From assembly GCA_016219965.1 (NCBI GenBank), contig JACRJM010000004.1:310001-374000 (forward strand): a stretch of 64,000 bases of DNA. Direction: 5' to 3'. The notes under the pieces are model-generated. The model ran no database searches. It worked only from the letters and a program-made list of their open reading frames with translations, and was not told where the DNA came from. Position numbers and translations under genes: made by a program. Source of the stretch: Candidatus Schekmanbacteria bacterium. Lineage in GTDB: Bacteria > Schekmanbacteria > GWA2-38-11 > J061. This document shows positions 47,570 to 56,897 of this stretch, piece by piece (positions within the stretch are counted from its first letter, which is position 1; every line of letters begins with the position of its first letter).

Positions 47570-49183
47570 TTAAGTTGTTTCCGGTATCTTCCAGATGATT
47601 AATACGGTTTTCTCTCCAAAATGGTCATACTCAGGAGAACGGTAGATTTCATCTGACCGTTTAAATTTGATTGTCCCGCCCGGGACATTGTAAAGATGGC
47701 TGAAACTTGTAAATATGTAATTGTCATATTTGCCGCTTCTTATTTCCGGATTGTTCCAGAATGCATGGTGCACAAAATATTTTATTTTTTTATCATGTAT
47801 GTATTTTTGAAATTCCCTTCTTTTTAAATAGTCCTGCAACTCGAAATTATTTATAACACCATCGATATTAATAACCTTTCTCTCGGAAAAATAGGCAATT
47901 ATACCTGCATCTTCCAGCATGAAGATATCATCTTTACCCGTATTTTCCTTCATCCACAGGGCTTCCTTATAGCATTCATACTGTAATTGGTTATCGATTG
48001 ACCTTCTTATTGAGAAGACCTGAAATACTAAGGCTGACACTACGATCACGTATAATAATGATGTTTTGGCACTCTGTGGCAAGCTTATCTTAAAAGAATT
48101 CTTGAGAAAACTTTCGGCAATGCCTGTCAGCACAGGCAGGACAAGGATGAGAAATACTGTATATCCTGCAAAATGCCACCTGAATACAGCCCATTTCATG
48201 AAGAAAATCGTATCAAAGAAATGGATAACCACATAAAGGGCGAGTACTGTCAGGACAGCGCGGTAATCTTCGTCAGGGATAAACTTAGAAATACTGTTCT
48301 TATTGAAGAAAAGTGCTGCCAGAAAAGCAAATGCTATTATAACGATAATGAAAAATTCAGAGAACTGTATGACGTAATCCGGGTTAAATGTTGGAACAGG
48401 AAATGAATGTTTAAGGCTTCCGCTTATTGGGGTAAGATGTCCGAATGTAAAATAGTTCCATGCCAGATAAGGAAGCGGAATTAATGAAGCCGGGATGAAT
48501 ATGAGCAGAATTTTCTTAAACAGACCGGGTTTAATTAATTGAGAGTGGGTTCCCATGCTTCTTACAAATATGCCTGACAGAATATAAATGGCAGCAGATA
48601 ACAGATAAAAGACAGAATCAAGCCTTGCGAGAAAAACTAAGGCAAGAATGATTCCAAACCAAATAAATTTTCCATTATCCTGCTGAGAAGTGAATATCCT
48701 GTTATTCAGGGCATAAGATGAAGAGATAAGGAGGAACAATATCAGAAGACCAGCTTCTAGTCCGTATTCTGTCTGGCTTAGGAAACGTGGCCACAGGAGA
48801 ACAGAGAGACCTATAAGAGGGAAAGGCGAACCGAACCTGCTGTATAGGATTTTTCCAAAAAGAAAAAGAATTCCTCCGAGCAATATTACCTGCAATGTCA
48901 TGACAAGGTGAATTGAAAGTTCCGCGCTTCCCTTTGTGAAGAAGAAAACAGGGAGTATGCATAACATCCAGAGCGGATGATAGCCATTGGTCAGGTTTAT
49001 CCCGTCGAAAGTTGATATGCCTTCTGTTACTATGTAATGGGCAGTCTTAAAATAATAGAATGCATCATCAACAACCCTGCTGAGCAGGAAAGACATATCG
49101 AGCCATGAGAATAGCAGACGTACAGCCAGTGTGACTGATGCCAGTATTAAAAATGCCTTGTTATCTTTCAGGGGAATAGTCAT
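47570..49183 (-). CDS. Polytopic glycosyltransferase-like membrane protein
   Basis: A 537-residue protein with about 10-12 membrane helices. Its first loop has VVDDAFYYFKTAHYI and the motif TNGYHPLWML, a pattern of PMT/ArnT-like (GT-C) transferases whose DD residues bind the lipid-linked donor. The C-terminal 120 residues are soluble and probably periplasmic. Donor and acceptor are unknown. No close partner; the 192-bp gap to the divergent kinase gene is AT-rich with several TATAAT-like strings. Confidence 0.78.
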   Translation of the reverse strand: MTIPLKDNKAFLILASVTLAVRLLFSWLDMSFLLSRVVDDAFYYFKTAHYIVTEGISTFDGINLTNGYHPLWMLCILPVFFFTKGSAELSIHLVMTLQVILLGGILFLFGKILYSRFGSPFPLIGLSVLLWPRFLSQTEYGLEAGLLILFLLISSSYALNNRIFTSQQDNGKFIWFGIILALVFLARLDSVFYLLSAAIYILSGIFVRSMGTHSQLIKPGLFKKILLIFIPASLIPLPYLAWNYFTFGHLTPISGSLKHSFPVPTFNPDYVIQFSEFFIIVIIAFAFLAALFFNKNSISKFIPDEDYRAVLTVLALYVVIHFFDTIFFMKWAVFRWHFAGYTVFLILVLPVLTGIAESFLKNSFKISLPQSAKTSLLYVIVVSALVFQVFSIRRSIDNQLQYECYKEALWMKENTGKDDIFMLEDAGIIAYFSERKVINIDGVINNFELQDYLKRREFQKYIHDKKIKYFVHHAFWNNPEIRSGKYDNYIFTSFSHLYNVPGGTIKFKRSDEIYRSPEYDHFGEKTVLIIWKIPETT

Positions 49184-49375
49184 TAGTGTTTTGACAGCTC
49201 TTAAAAGTCAGGGAATTATATCCTTACTCTTTTCGATGGGGCAATAGAATTGTTTACACATTAAAAAAAATGACAGACTGCTTGCATTGGAAATTCATAG
49301 TGTTATCATATAAACTATAAGTTATAATATTTTGTAATTATGATGAAATTCTAACTATTGCTGAAGGTAGAGAAA

Positions 49376-51004
49376 ATGCTCTCTACAAGATTTACGAGAC
49401 TTTTAAGCTTCAAGCTGTTCTTCCTGCTTATGCTTCTCCTTGTCGTATTGTTTTCCTTGTACATGTACATCAACCTTAAACTTAACACCGATCATCTCAT
49501 GTCCGCAATAATCGCAAGTGCGAACAGATCAAGTGATCTTATAAAAAATTCCACAAGATACAGCATGCTTAAGAATCAGAAAGAGGATGTTGATCAGATA
49601 ATAACAACACTGAGCAGTCTTTCTGGAATGGATGGGATAAGGATATACAATAAAAAAGGGATTGTAATGTTTTCAGGCAATAAAGATGAGAACGGACGCG
49701 CTGTTGATATGAAGGCAGAGGCCTGCAACATCTGTCATAGCGAGAAAATACCTAAAGCAGCCCTTTCATCAACAAACCGTACCAGGATATTTAATTCTTC
49801 AAACGGACATAGGGTGTTAGGACTTATAAACCCGATTGAAAATGCTCCTGACTGTTCAAATGCCCCGTGCCATGCCCATCCCCCGGAAACAAAAATTCTC
49901 GGAGTCCTGGACATTAAAATGTCACTTGAACAGGTTGATAAAAATATCAGCGAAAGCCAGACCAAGATGATATATTTTGCGCTTCTTTTTATCCTGTCGG
50001 TAGCAATGGCATCCGGTGTGTTCATCTGGATAATGGTCCATAACCCCGTAAAGAAACTTACCATAGGTACACAGGAAATATCTAAAAGAAATTTTGATTA
50101 TAGGATTGATGTGAAGTCTGATGATGAAATAGGTGAACTGGCCAATTCCTTTAATTTTATGATGACGGAACTGAAGAAGGCTTATAACGAAATTACAAAC
50201 TGGTCAAAAAGCCTTGAATTAAGAGTGAAGGAAAAAACCGAAGAGCTTGAGAAAACTCAGTCACATATAGTCCAAATGGAGAAGATGGCGTCTCTTGGGA
50301 AGCTTTCAGCTACCGTTGCACATGAAATAAATAATCCGCTGGGCGGCATTTTAACGTATACAAAACTGCTTATGAGAAAGCTTGAAAAGGTCAATATTGG
50401 GTCACATGACCCCTCCATACTCGAATTTCTGAAAATAATTGAAAGCGAGTCCAAACGTTGCGGTAAAATAGTAAAAGATCTTCTGGTTTTCGCAAAGTCT
50501 TCTTCAGTCAACTTTTCCAGGGAAAATATAAAAAGCATAATAGAGAAAAGCATTGCTCTCGTAAATCATCATCTAGAGATAAAAAATATAAAAGTCGTGA
50601 AAAAATTACCTGATTCAGATTACTATTTGGCATGCGATTCAAACCAGATCCAGCAGGCATTTATAGCTTTGTTGATAAACTCTGTTGAAGCGATGCCTGT
50701 AGGAGGTACAATCACAATAGAAGTATTGCCTTTTAAAGAAGAAAATCAGGTCAGGATAAATATAACTGATACGGGAGTGGGAATTCCTGAAGAGATAATC
50801 CCAAATATTTTTGAGCCTTTTTTTACAACAAAAAAGGATGGTTCAGGCGTTGGACTTGGGCTGTCTGTGGTTTATGGAATAATTAAAAAACACAATGGAG
50901 ATATAAACGTTTATTCAAAAATCAATGAAGAGACAACTTTTACTATTGTTCTTCCGACAAATTTATCTGTCGGAGAACATGACATAATTGACCATGTTGT
51001 CTGA
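49376..51004 (+). CDS. Sensor histidine kinase with periplasmic heme-c motifs
   Basis: A 542-residue kinase. The frame opens with a TTG at 49358, but the ATG at 49376 is better placed. Membrane helices lie near 12-33 and 199-222. The periplasmic domain between them has CNICH (C117, C120, H121) and CSNAPCH (C160, C165, H166), a normal and a CX4CH heme-c motif. Then come HAMP, a coiled coil, the H-box SATVAHEINNPLGG and an ATPase ending GVGLGLSVVYGIIKKHNG. This resembles deltaproteobacterial diheme redox sensors. The NtrC regulator 23 bp downstream is the obvious partner. Confidence 0.9.
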   Translation: MLSTRFTRLLSFKLFFLLMLLLVVLFSLYMYINLKLNTDHLMSAIIASANRSSDLIKNSTRYSMLKNQKEDVDQIITTLSSLSGMDGIRIYNKKGIVMFSGNKDENGRAVDMKAEACNICHSEKIPKAALSSTNRTRIFNSSNGHRVLGLINPIENAPDCSNAPCHAHPPETKILGVLDIKMSLEQVDKNISESQTKMIYFALLFILSVAMASGVFIWIMVHNPVKKLTIGTQEISKRNFDYRIDVKSDDEIGELANSFNFMMTELKKAYNEITNWSKSLELRVKEKTEELEKTQSHIVQMEKMASLGKLSATVAHEINNPLGGILTYTKLLMRKLEKVNIGSHDPSILEFLKIIESESKRCGKIVKDLLVFAKSSSVNFSRENIKSIIEKSIALVNHHLEIKNIKVVKKLPDSDYYLACDSNQIQQAFIALLINSVEAMPVGGTITIEVLPFKEENQVRINITDTGVGIPEEIIPNIFEPFFTTKKDGSGVGLGLSVVYGIIKKHNGDINVYSKINEETTFTIVLPTNLSVGEHDIIDHVV

Positions 51005-51027
51005 AAAAAACAGGAGCTGAAAAATAT

Positions 51028-52386
51028 ATGACTAAAAATATTGGGATACTGATAGTTGATGATGAATTTTCCGTACGAAATTCCCTTTACAACTGGTTTA
51101 AGGAAGACGGCTACAGAGTTGAAGCTGCTGAAAATGGCGTAGAAGTACTGAAAAAACTCCAGGAAAACCCATGGGATATAATCCTTCTCGACATTAAAAT
51201 GCCGGGTATGGATGGAATGGAATTGCAAAAGCGCATAAACGAAATAGACAAGAGTATTACTATTATTTTTATGACCGCTTATGCGTCAATAGAAACGGCA
51301 GTGCAGGCTTTAAAATCAGGTGCATTTGACTATGTTACAAAGCCAATAGATCCTGATGATTTGAACCACATAATCCGCAATGCGATAAAACAAAAAGAGC
51401 TCATAGCTGAGAACATACAACTCCGGGAAAAAATCGAGGAGTTGTCCAATTATGATGAAATAATCGGCGAAAGTCCGGCGATGCAAAAAATATTCGGCCT
51501 TGTGGATATGGTTGTAAAAACTGATTCTACTGTAATGATCCGAGGGGAAAGCGGTACAGGAAAGGAGCTTGTGGCTAAGGCAATCCACAGCAAAAGCTCA
51601 AGACGTTATTTCCCTATTATTACTATAAATTGCGCTGCTTTTCCGGATACTCTGCTTGAGAGCGAACTATTCGGTCATGAAAAAGGGGCGTTTACAGGTG
51701 CGCAATACAGAAGAAAAGGGAAATTAGAGCTGGCACATGGAGGGACTATATTCTTTGATGAAATCGGGAATATCAGTTTAAAGACACAGGTAGACCTTCT
51801 CAGGGTCATAGAGACAAAACAGTTTGCGCGACTGGGGGGAAACGAAACAATAAATGTGGACTTCAGAATCATAGCAGCAACAAATAGTGATCTGGAGAAG
51901 GCAATAAAGGATGGTACTTTCAGAGAAGATCTCTATTACAGGCTTAACGTGTTTTCAATATTCCTTCCTCCATTGAGGGAAAGAATAAACGACATTCCTG
52001 TTCTCACCCAGCACTTCATTAAAAAGTTTGCTATATCAATGCATAAGAATATAACCGGAATTACGCCTGATGCAATGGATATCCTTGTACGTTATAACTG
52101 GCCGGGGAATGTCAGGGAGTTAGAAAATGCAGTAGAAAGAGCAATGGTCGTAGGTAAAGGCCCATTAATAAGAAGTGAAGATTTACCATTCCAAATCATT
52201 CCAGGTGCTTCTGCACTCTGTACAGACACGCTTGAGGACATTGAAAAAAACCACATATTGAAAATACTCAACCGTACAGACTGGAATATAACTCACGCGG
52301 CTGAAACATTACAAATCGACAGGGTGACACTTTACAATAAAATCAAAAAATACGAATTGACCAGAGAGAATGTTTCAGAACAGTAA
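51028..52386 (+). CDS. NtrC-family sigma-54 response regulator
   Basis: A 452-residue activator. The receiver has D11, D12 and phospho-site D55 (LLDIKMPGMDG). The AAA+ domain has GESGTGKELVAKAIH, the sigma-54 contact GAFTGA, and FREDLYYRLNVF. A Fis-type helix-turn-helix closes the protein (AETLQIDRVTLYNKIKKY). It must act with sigma-54, whose gene rpoN lies at 20.9-22.3 kb. It likely answers the heme kinase upstream. The downstream archaemetzincin start lies inside its last codons. Confidence 0.95.
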   Translation: MTKNIGILIVDDEFSVRNSLYNWFKEDGYRVEAAENGVEVLKKLQENPWDIILLDIKMPGMDGMELQKRINEIDKSITIIFMTAYASIETAVQALKSGAFDYVTKPIDPDDLNHIIRNAIKQKELIAENIQLREKIEELSNYDEIIGESPAMQKIFGLVDMVVKTDSTVMIRGESGTGKELVAKAIHSKSSRRYFPIITINCAAFPDTLLESELFGHEKGAFTGAQYRRKGKLELAHGGTIFFDEIGNISLKTQVDLLRVIETKQFARLGGNETINVDFRIIAATNSDLEKAIKDGTFREDLYYRLNVFSIFLPPLRERINDIPVLTQHFIKKFAISMHKNITGITPDAMDILVRYNWPGNVRELENAVERAMVVGKGPLIRSEDLPFQIIPGASALCTDTLEDIEKNHILKILNRTDWNITHAAETLQIDRVTLYNKIKKYELTRENVSEQ

Positions 52387-52954
52387 TAGGCAAATGTCCC
52401 TTATCAAGATTGTACCTATAAACCTTCCTGTTCATCTCGATATCGATTATGTTGCTGAGGTTGTTAATGACACGTTCAGAATTGACACTATCGTATCAGA
52501 TCTCAAAATTGATGTTTCGGATGCCTATGACGACAGGCGCAATCAGTATAGGTCTTCTGTAATGCTTGCAAAACTCGATGAAACGGCAGGAACAACAGGA
52601 ACAGGGACAAAGATTTTAGGAATAACAGAGCTTGATCTGTTTATGCCAATACTGACATTTGTTTTCGGAGAGGCACAATTAGACGGACCTGCTTCGGTTA
52701 TCTCAAGTTTTAGGCTGAGGAATGAGTTTTACGGATTGCCTGAGAACAATGTGTTGTTGAATGAAAGAATCTGCAAAGAGGCGATACATGAAATAGCTCA
52801 TAACTTCGGCCTTCTGCACTGCGATGACTATATGTGTGTAATGAAGTCATCCACCTATGTGGAAGATATCGATATTAAAAATATGGAATTGTGCAGTTCA
52901 TGCAAAGAACTGTTAGAAAACACGATGTCAGCCTGTGAAGCTCCACACATTTAA
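52370..52954 (+). CDS. Archaemetzincin-type zinc metalloprotease
   Basis: A 194-residue protein with the archaemetzincin motif HEIAHNFGLLH (140-150) followed by C151, C156 and the pair C175/C178 (LCSSCK), which form the second zinc site. Family members are cytosolic aminopeptidase-like proteases common in archaea and sporadic in bacteria. The ATG at 52370 overlaps the regulator gene by 17 bp; a second ATG at 52394 gives a more usual N-terminus (MSLIKIVPINLPV). No signal peptide. Its coupling to the kinase-regulator pair suggests a role in the same response, which is inference. Confidence 0.88.
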   Translation: MFQNSNRQMSLIKIVPINLPVHLDIDYVAEVVNDTFRIDTIVSDLKIDVSDAYDDRRNQYRSSVMLAKLDETAGTTGTGTKILGITELDLFMPILTFVFGEAQLDGPASVISSFRLRNEFYGLPENNVLLNERICKEAIHEIAHNFGLLHCDDYMCVMKSSTYVEDIDIKNMELCSSCKELLENTMSACEAPHI

Positions 52955-52981
52955 ACCTGACAACTGACATGGAACTTCAGT

Positions 52982-53857
52982 TCAGTTAACTTCCATCCTT
53001 AGACTGTTAAATACGTGCAGGAAACTTTTGAATATTTCCTCAGTCAATACGTTATTGTGCTGAGGTCCTCTGTTGTTAGTAGTCTTTCTGCTGAGGTTTC
53101 TAACTATTTGCTTTTTATGCCCGGCCAGTAAATGATCTATTATCTGCTTTCCATGGGAGACAAATAGTGGCGCAGCCTCTTTGCCCGGAAAAAGATTATT
53201 TATGTCTTTTTCTATTTCGAAAGGCTTTATTTTCATAATCCATCCGGAGCCGTAAGGATCGTTATGAATAGCAGAAAAATTATTGATGAGATTCTCATTT
53301 ACAATGTGTACTAACCCGCTGACCGGTGAAAGAGCAGTAATCGTTCCATACTCGTCGAATATCCAGCAGAATGGCTGTCCTTGAAGAACAACACTTCCTT
53401 TATGAGGCAAAATTACATCTTTTATATGGTATAGAAATTTACAGATGAAACTGTCCACTCCTGTTATGACTAGCTTATTGTCACTTAAGTCAGCCCAGGA
53501 GTGGATCTTATAGTAGTAGAAGTCATTCACAATCTTAAATCTGAAGAGTTCTCCAAAATATTTTTTTTCGTCGTCTGTGTAATAATGAGTCTTGCTGTTT
53601 TTTATATGTTCCAGAGTATCGACCTCGATGTATTTATTCTCAGATTCTGCAATAATATCCCCAAGCGTTGAGTATTCGGCTGCATCACTAAAAGCGATAT
53701 TGAATGGGCAGAACTTGCAATTGTAATCATAATCGCACAGTTTGTATGCTATCTGCCCCGCGGACATCCAGATACACTTCAATTCGCCGTCAGGAATTAT
53801 CTGTCCGCCATGTTGAGCTTTTATATCATCATATTCCTTGATGTTTTTCATAAACAT
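52982..53857 (-). CDS. Cys-rich GcvH-like protein lacking the lipoyl lysine
   Basis: A 291-residue soluble protein. The N-terminus has CIWMSAGQIAYKLCDYDYN then CKFCPFN, with C28, C41, C47 and C50 as a likely metal or iron-sulfur site. Residues about 130-215 match the glycine cleavage H fold: ALSPVSGLVHIVNENL and HNDPYGSGWIMKIKP. When aligned on LP...SPVSG, the position of the lipoyl Lys is Y170, so it cannot carry lipoate there. It is last in the operon with NrfD- and HybA-like genes and so probably works with that complex. It is read convergently with the archaemetzincin gene. Confidence 0.8.
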   Translation of the reverse strand: MFMKNIKEYDDIKAQHGGQIIPDGELKCIWMSAGQIAYKLCDYDYNCKFCPFNIAFSDAAEYSTLGDIIAESENKYIEVDTLEHIKNSKTHYYTDDEKKYFGELFRFKIVNDFYYYKIHSWADLSDNKLVITGVDSFICKFLYHIKDVILPHKGSVVLQGQPFCWIFDEYGTITALSPVSGLVHIVNENLINNFSAIHNDPYGSGWIMKIKPFEIEKDINNLFPGKEAAPLFVSHGKQIIDHLLAGHKKQIVRNLSRKTTNNRGPQHNNVLTEEIFKSFLHVFNSLRMEVN

Positions 53858-53886
53858 TACTCACGGTTCCTGAGACCAGATTAGCT

Positions 53887-55095
53887 TTATACTTTTGGAT
53901 AGGACGCGATTGTCCCCGCAGTTTCGTCCTGTAAAAATTCAGTCGTATATTCCTCAAACTTTTCCGTGGACTCTTCACTTTTTGCAGGTTGAAAGATCGT
54001 GAGATACTTAACTGCAAGTGCAAATACGACAAACCCTATTGCTACGATGAAAGCTGTTATTGATATCTCCATCCATGTAGGGAAGTAATCAACCCCTGAT
54101 GATGCAGCCATACCGGTGATACTGACATTCATTCTGTTCATGACAAAACCTATTACTACCATGAACGCTGATATAAACAGTCCTTTTTTGTTAATCCTGA
54201 CCTTTGGCATTGCAAACAGGATAAAAGGAATGATTACGCCTATAAATATTTCTGCAAGGAAAAGCGAGCGTTCCATTCCTGGGACGAGAAGAAGAGGTAG
54301 CACCCCTCTATGGGTGATATCCAGAATCTTTAATACGAAATAGCAGCCAAGGACTACCACTATTACCCTGCTTATTCCTTCAAGAAGGTCAATTTCAAGT
54401 TCCTTCCTGAAAAAACGGTTACTCAGGAACGATTCAAATATTACCATGGACAATCCTGCCGCAATTGCTGAAACAAAGAAAAAGAGCGGCAAAATCGGTG
54501 AATACCAGAGCCCGTTAAGCTTTTCCGGAACTATGAGGAACAATGTTCCAAGCGATGACTGGTGAAGAGTGGAAAGAAGAAACCCGGTAATTACGAGCGG
54601 TATGGAAATCTTCCTCAGTATACGCGATGGACGTTCCATGTTGAACTTCTCAAAAACTATGGGGAGAAACTCAAGAGCAAGCACAGTGGAATAAAGCATT
54701 ACGCACCATGCTACCTCAAACATTACGGAATGCGGATTCCACATAACCAGAGGATGCCAGATATTGTATGGTTTCCCCAGGTCATAAAGAAGGGCTGTGG
54801 ATACAAGGATGTAGCCAAGAAATGCAGTCAGAACAGTGGGCCTTATTATGGGTTTGTATTTTTTCATGTTAAATATGTAGACCGCAGCCGTTATTGTAAA
54901 TCCGCCTGCAGCCAGGCCTACACCGCAAAGCACATCAAACCCTATCCACAGGCCCCACGGGAACTGGTCACTCAGAGCTGTAGAAGCTCCAAGCCCTTTT
55001 ATGAACCTGTATCCCGTAGAGTAGATGCCAAGAAGCATGATGACAGCTATAACACCCCTCCAGAATGTAAGCTTGGGAAATTGTATTGTTTTCAT
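53887..55095 (-). CDS. NrfD/HybB-type membrane quinone-binding subunit
   Basis: A 402-residue integral membrane protein with about ten helices. The family motifs are DQFPWGLWIGFDVLCGVGLA, YDLGKPYNIWHPLVMWNPH and FEVAWCVMLYSTVLALEF. Such subunits exchange electrons with menaquinone and may be redox linked to ion movement. The frame opens at a TTG at 55104; an ATG at 55095, nine nt after GGAGG, is preferred (ATG 55101 also possible). It follows the 4Fe-4S subunit gene by 27 bp. No heme c or catalytic subunit is encoded nearby. Confidence 0.88.
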   Translation of the reverse strand: MKTIQFPKLTFWRGVIAVIMLLGIYSTGYRFIKGLGASTALSDQFPWGLWIGFDVLCGVGLAAGGFTITAAVYIFNMKKYKPIIRPTVLTAFLGYILVSTALLYDLGKPYNIWHPLVMWNPHSVMFEVAWCVMLYSTVLALEFLPIVFEKFNMERPSRILRKISIPLVITGFLLSTLHQSSLGTLFLIVPEKLNGLWYSPILPLFFFVSAIAAGLSMVIFESFLSNRFFRKELEIDLLEGISRVIVVVLGCYFVLKILDITHRGVLPLLLVPGMERSLFLAEIFIGVIIPFILFAMPKVRINKKGLFISAFMVVIGFVMNRMNVSITGMAASSGVDYFPTWMEISITAFIVAIGFVVFALAVKYLTIFQPAKSEESTEKFEEYTTEFLQDETAGTIASYPKV

Positions 55096-55122
55096 GGTCA
55101 TCAACCTCCAGATGGTTTATTG

Positions 55123-55890
55123 CTACTTGCTATCCTTTTTGTTCAGTGATTTTTCTTTATCTTTCTCCATCAATTCATGTAAGCTCACCTCGTTTTTCCT
55201 GTTTGTTAACCAGGCAATCCCGCCCATAATGACTCCTCCCATGATTACTATATCTGGAATCATGGATAATACTTTCCATGTAAGCATGGGCATAGGATCT
55301 TTTGCCAGGTCTGTCCTGAACCCGAGTTCGCTGAAAGAAACTCCGGCGAGAAACATCGTAGAAGTACCTCCTACTTCATTTTCTCCGTATATTTGATTGA
55401 TATATTTATCCGGCTCTGCTTCAATCCTTGATCTTCCTTCTTCAAGAAGCGCTTCCCTGTCACCGAATGTTGTCGCTCCATACTGGCAGGCTTCAGCACA
55501 TGCAGTCTGCAATCCCTTAGCAAGCCTTTCTGCACAGAATATGCATTTTCTTATTCTCGGAAGAGGATTACTCCACTCATATTTTGGAACACTAAAGGGG
55601 CAGGCCACCATGCAGTATCTGCAGCCTATACATTTATCCTCGTCATAAACAACAGGTCCAGCGCTTGTCTTATGCAAAGCTCCGACAGGACATACTGATG
55701 CACAGCTTGGATTGCTGCAATGCATACACAACTTTCTTACATAGATCCCCTTGAATTCCTTTACAACTGTATATGTCTTCCATGAAAGTTCTTCAGTGTC
55801 TCCTTCGGGGAGATTATTTGCCCTCTTGCATGCTCCAACGCACTCAAGGCATCCTACACACTTTGTGGTGTCAATCAACAGTGACTTCAT
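55123..55890 (-). CDS. HybA-like four-cluster ferredoxin subunit with C-terminal membrane anchor
   Basis: A 255-residue protein with four 4Fe-4S motifs: CVGCLECVGAC, CMHCSNPSCASVC, CIGCRYCMVACPF and CIFCAERLAKG...CAEAC. A C-terminal helix (IPDIVIMGGVIMGGIAWL) is followed by a Lys-rich tail. The ATG at 55890 has AAGGAGG 7 nt upstream, so the GTG at 55908 is not the start. Unlike HybA it has no Tat signal: the first cluster begins at residue 11. It should pass electrons between the NrfD-like subunit and an unknown partner. Confidence 0.88.
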   Translation of the reverse strand: MKSLLIDTTKCVGCLECVGACKRANNLPEGDTEELSWKTYTVVKEFKGIYVRKLCMHCSNPSCASVCPVGALHKTSAGPVVYDEDKCIGCRYCMVACPFSVPKYEWSNPLPRIRKCIFCAERLAKGLQTACAEACQYGATTFGDREALLEEGRSRIEAEPDKYINQIYGENEVGGTSTMFLAGVSFSELGFRTDLAKDPMPMLTWKVLSMIPDIVIMGGVIMGGIAWLTNRKNEVSLHELMEKDKEKSLNKKDSK

Positions 55891-55972
55891 CTTGCCACCT
55901 CCTTTCACCTATCAGCATATTCCTCAGTTTCCTAAAAGCCCGGTCATCAATTAACACTGTCTTTCATTCTGC

Positions 55973-56698
55973 TCAGCTCTTTAAAAAGTTTTTCTCGAAA
56001 ATAGCCCAGCTTTCGTCATCGAGATATTCAAGAAGCCCGTCAATAATCTCTCCGCCATCCTGAATCGTAGCAAAGTCAGGACAAAGTCCTAAGCTTCTTG
56101 CCATCATTGTTTCTTTGAATCTCTGAACTTCGCCCTTTAGCCAGAGAGCTGCTTCCTTAGCTACTTTCATGCTCCTGATATTTTCACTCAGGTTGCTGGG
56201 TTTTATGGCACAGAGCCAACCGTAAGTATAAGGATCCTTTTTAATTGCATCCGGCTGATCCAGCAACATATGGTTAACACTGCATACAACTCCGTCTATA
56301 GGTGACTGAAAAACCGCTTTTCTGTTTCCCTGTTTGATTGAAAAGACCTTTTCACCCTGTTTTACTTCTCTTCCAATAGGCGGAAGATCGACTTCATTAA
56401 TTCTCCCTAAACTGCGCTGAGCAAAGTCATCTATTCCAACCTTAACGTATCCGGAAATAAGAATATTTGCCCATGTATGTCCCTTGTGGAAAAAAACTCC
56501 CATCGGGATTCTGTAACTGTTCTCGCTGAATCCCCTTATTCCCCTTGTTGACCCTGTCAGTTGAATTTCTTCAGAGACAAATGCTTTTTTCTCACCTGCA
56601 TAAACAAGTTTTCCCTGTTTTTTTGCTTCATATGACTGAATTGCAAGATCGACCAGCACAAACATAATGATGGTTGCTACTACGAGTAATACTACCAT
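55973..56698 (-). CDS. Membrane-anchored GcvH-like protein lacking the lipoyl lysine
   Basis: A 241-residue protein. The frame opens at 56722, but the ATG at 56698 has AAGGAGG about 9 nt upstream. Residues 2-20 form a membrane helix directly at the N-terminus. The GcvH domain follows: KGHTWANILISGYVKVGIDD, VDLPPIGREVKQGEKVFSIK, SPIDGVVCSVNHML and DPYTYGWLCAIKP. Aligned without gaps to GcvH, the lipoyl Lys position is N125, with Arg-Lys next to it. It is first in the operon with the HybA-like and NrfD-like genes. The domain may be an assembly or docking module of the complex. Confidence 0.82.
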   Translation of the reverse strand: MVVLLVVATIIMFVLVDLAIQSYEAKKQGKLVYAGEKKAFVSEEIQLTGSTRGIRGFSENSYRIPMGVFFHKGHTWANILISGYVKVGIDDFAQRSLGRINEVDLPPIGREVKQGEKVFSIKQGNRKAVFQSPIDGVVCSVNHMLLDQPDAIKKDPYTYGWLCAIKPSNLSENIRSMKVAKEAALWLKGEVQRFKETMMARSLGLCPDFATIQDGGEIIDGLLEYLDDESWAIFEKNFLKS

Positions 56699-56897
56699 TG
56701 TAATCCCCTCCTTTCTCTCCATTTTAAGTTGTTATTTGTTTCTGCTTCTGCTTTTACATAGTGCAAATAACATGCCTAATCTGTTTGCTGAAAAGAAGTT
56801 GAATACAAAAGCATTTTTTTCCATGGATATTCAAAGTGTTAAGAAATTAAACGAATTGTCGTGTTGCTGAGAATGGATTTTTTCAATAGGAAGAAGT

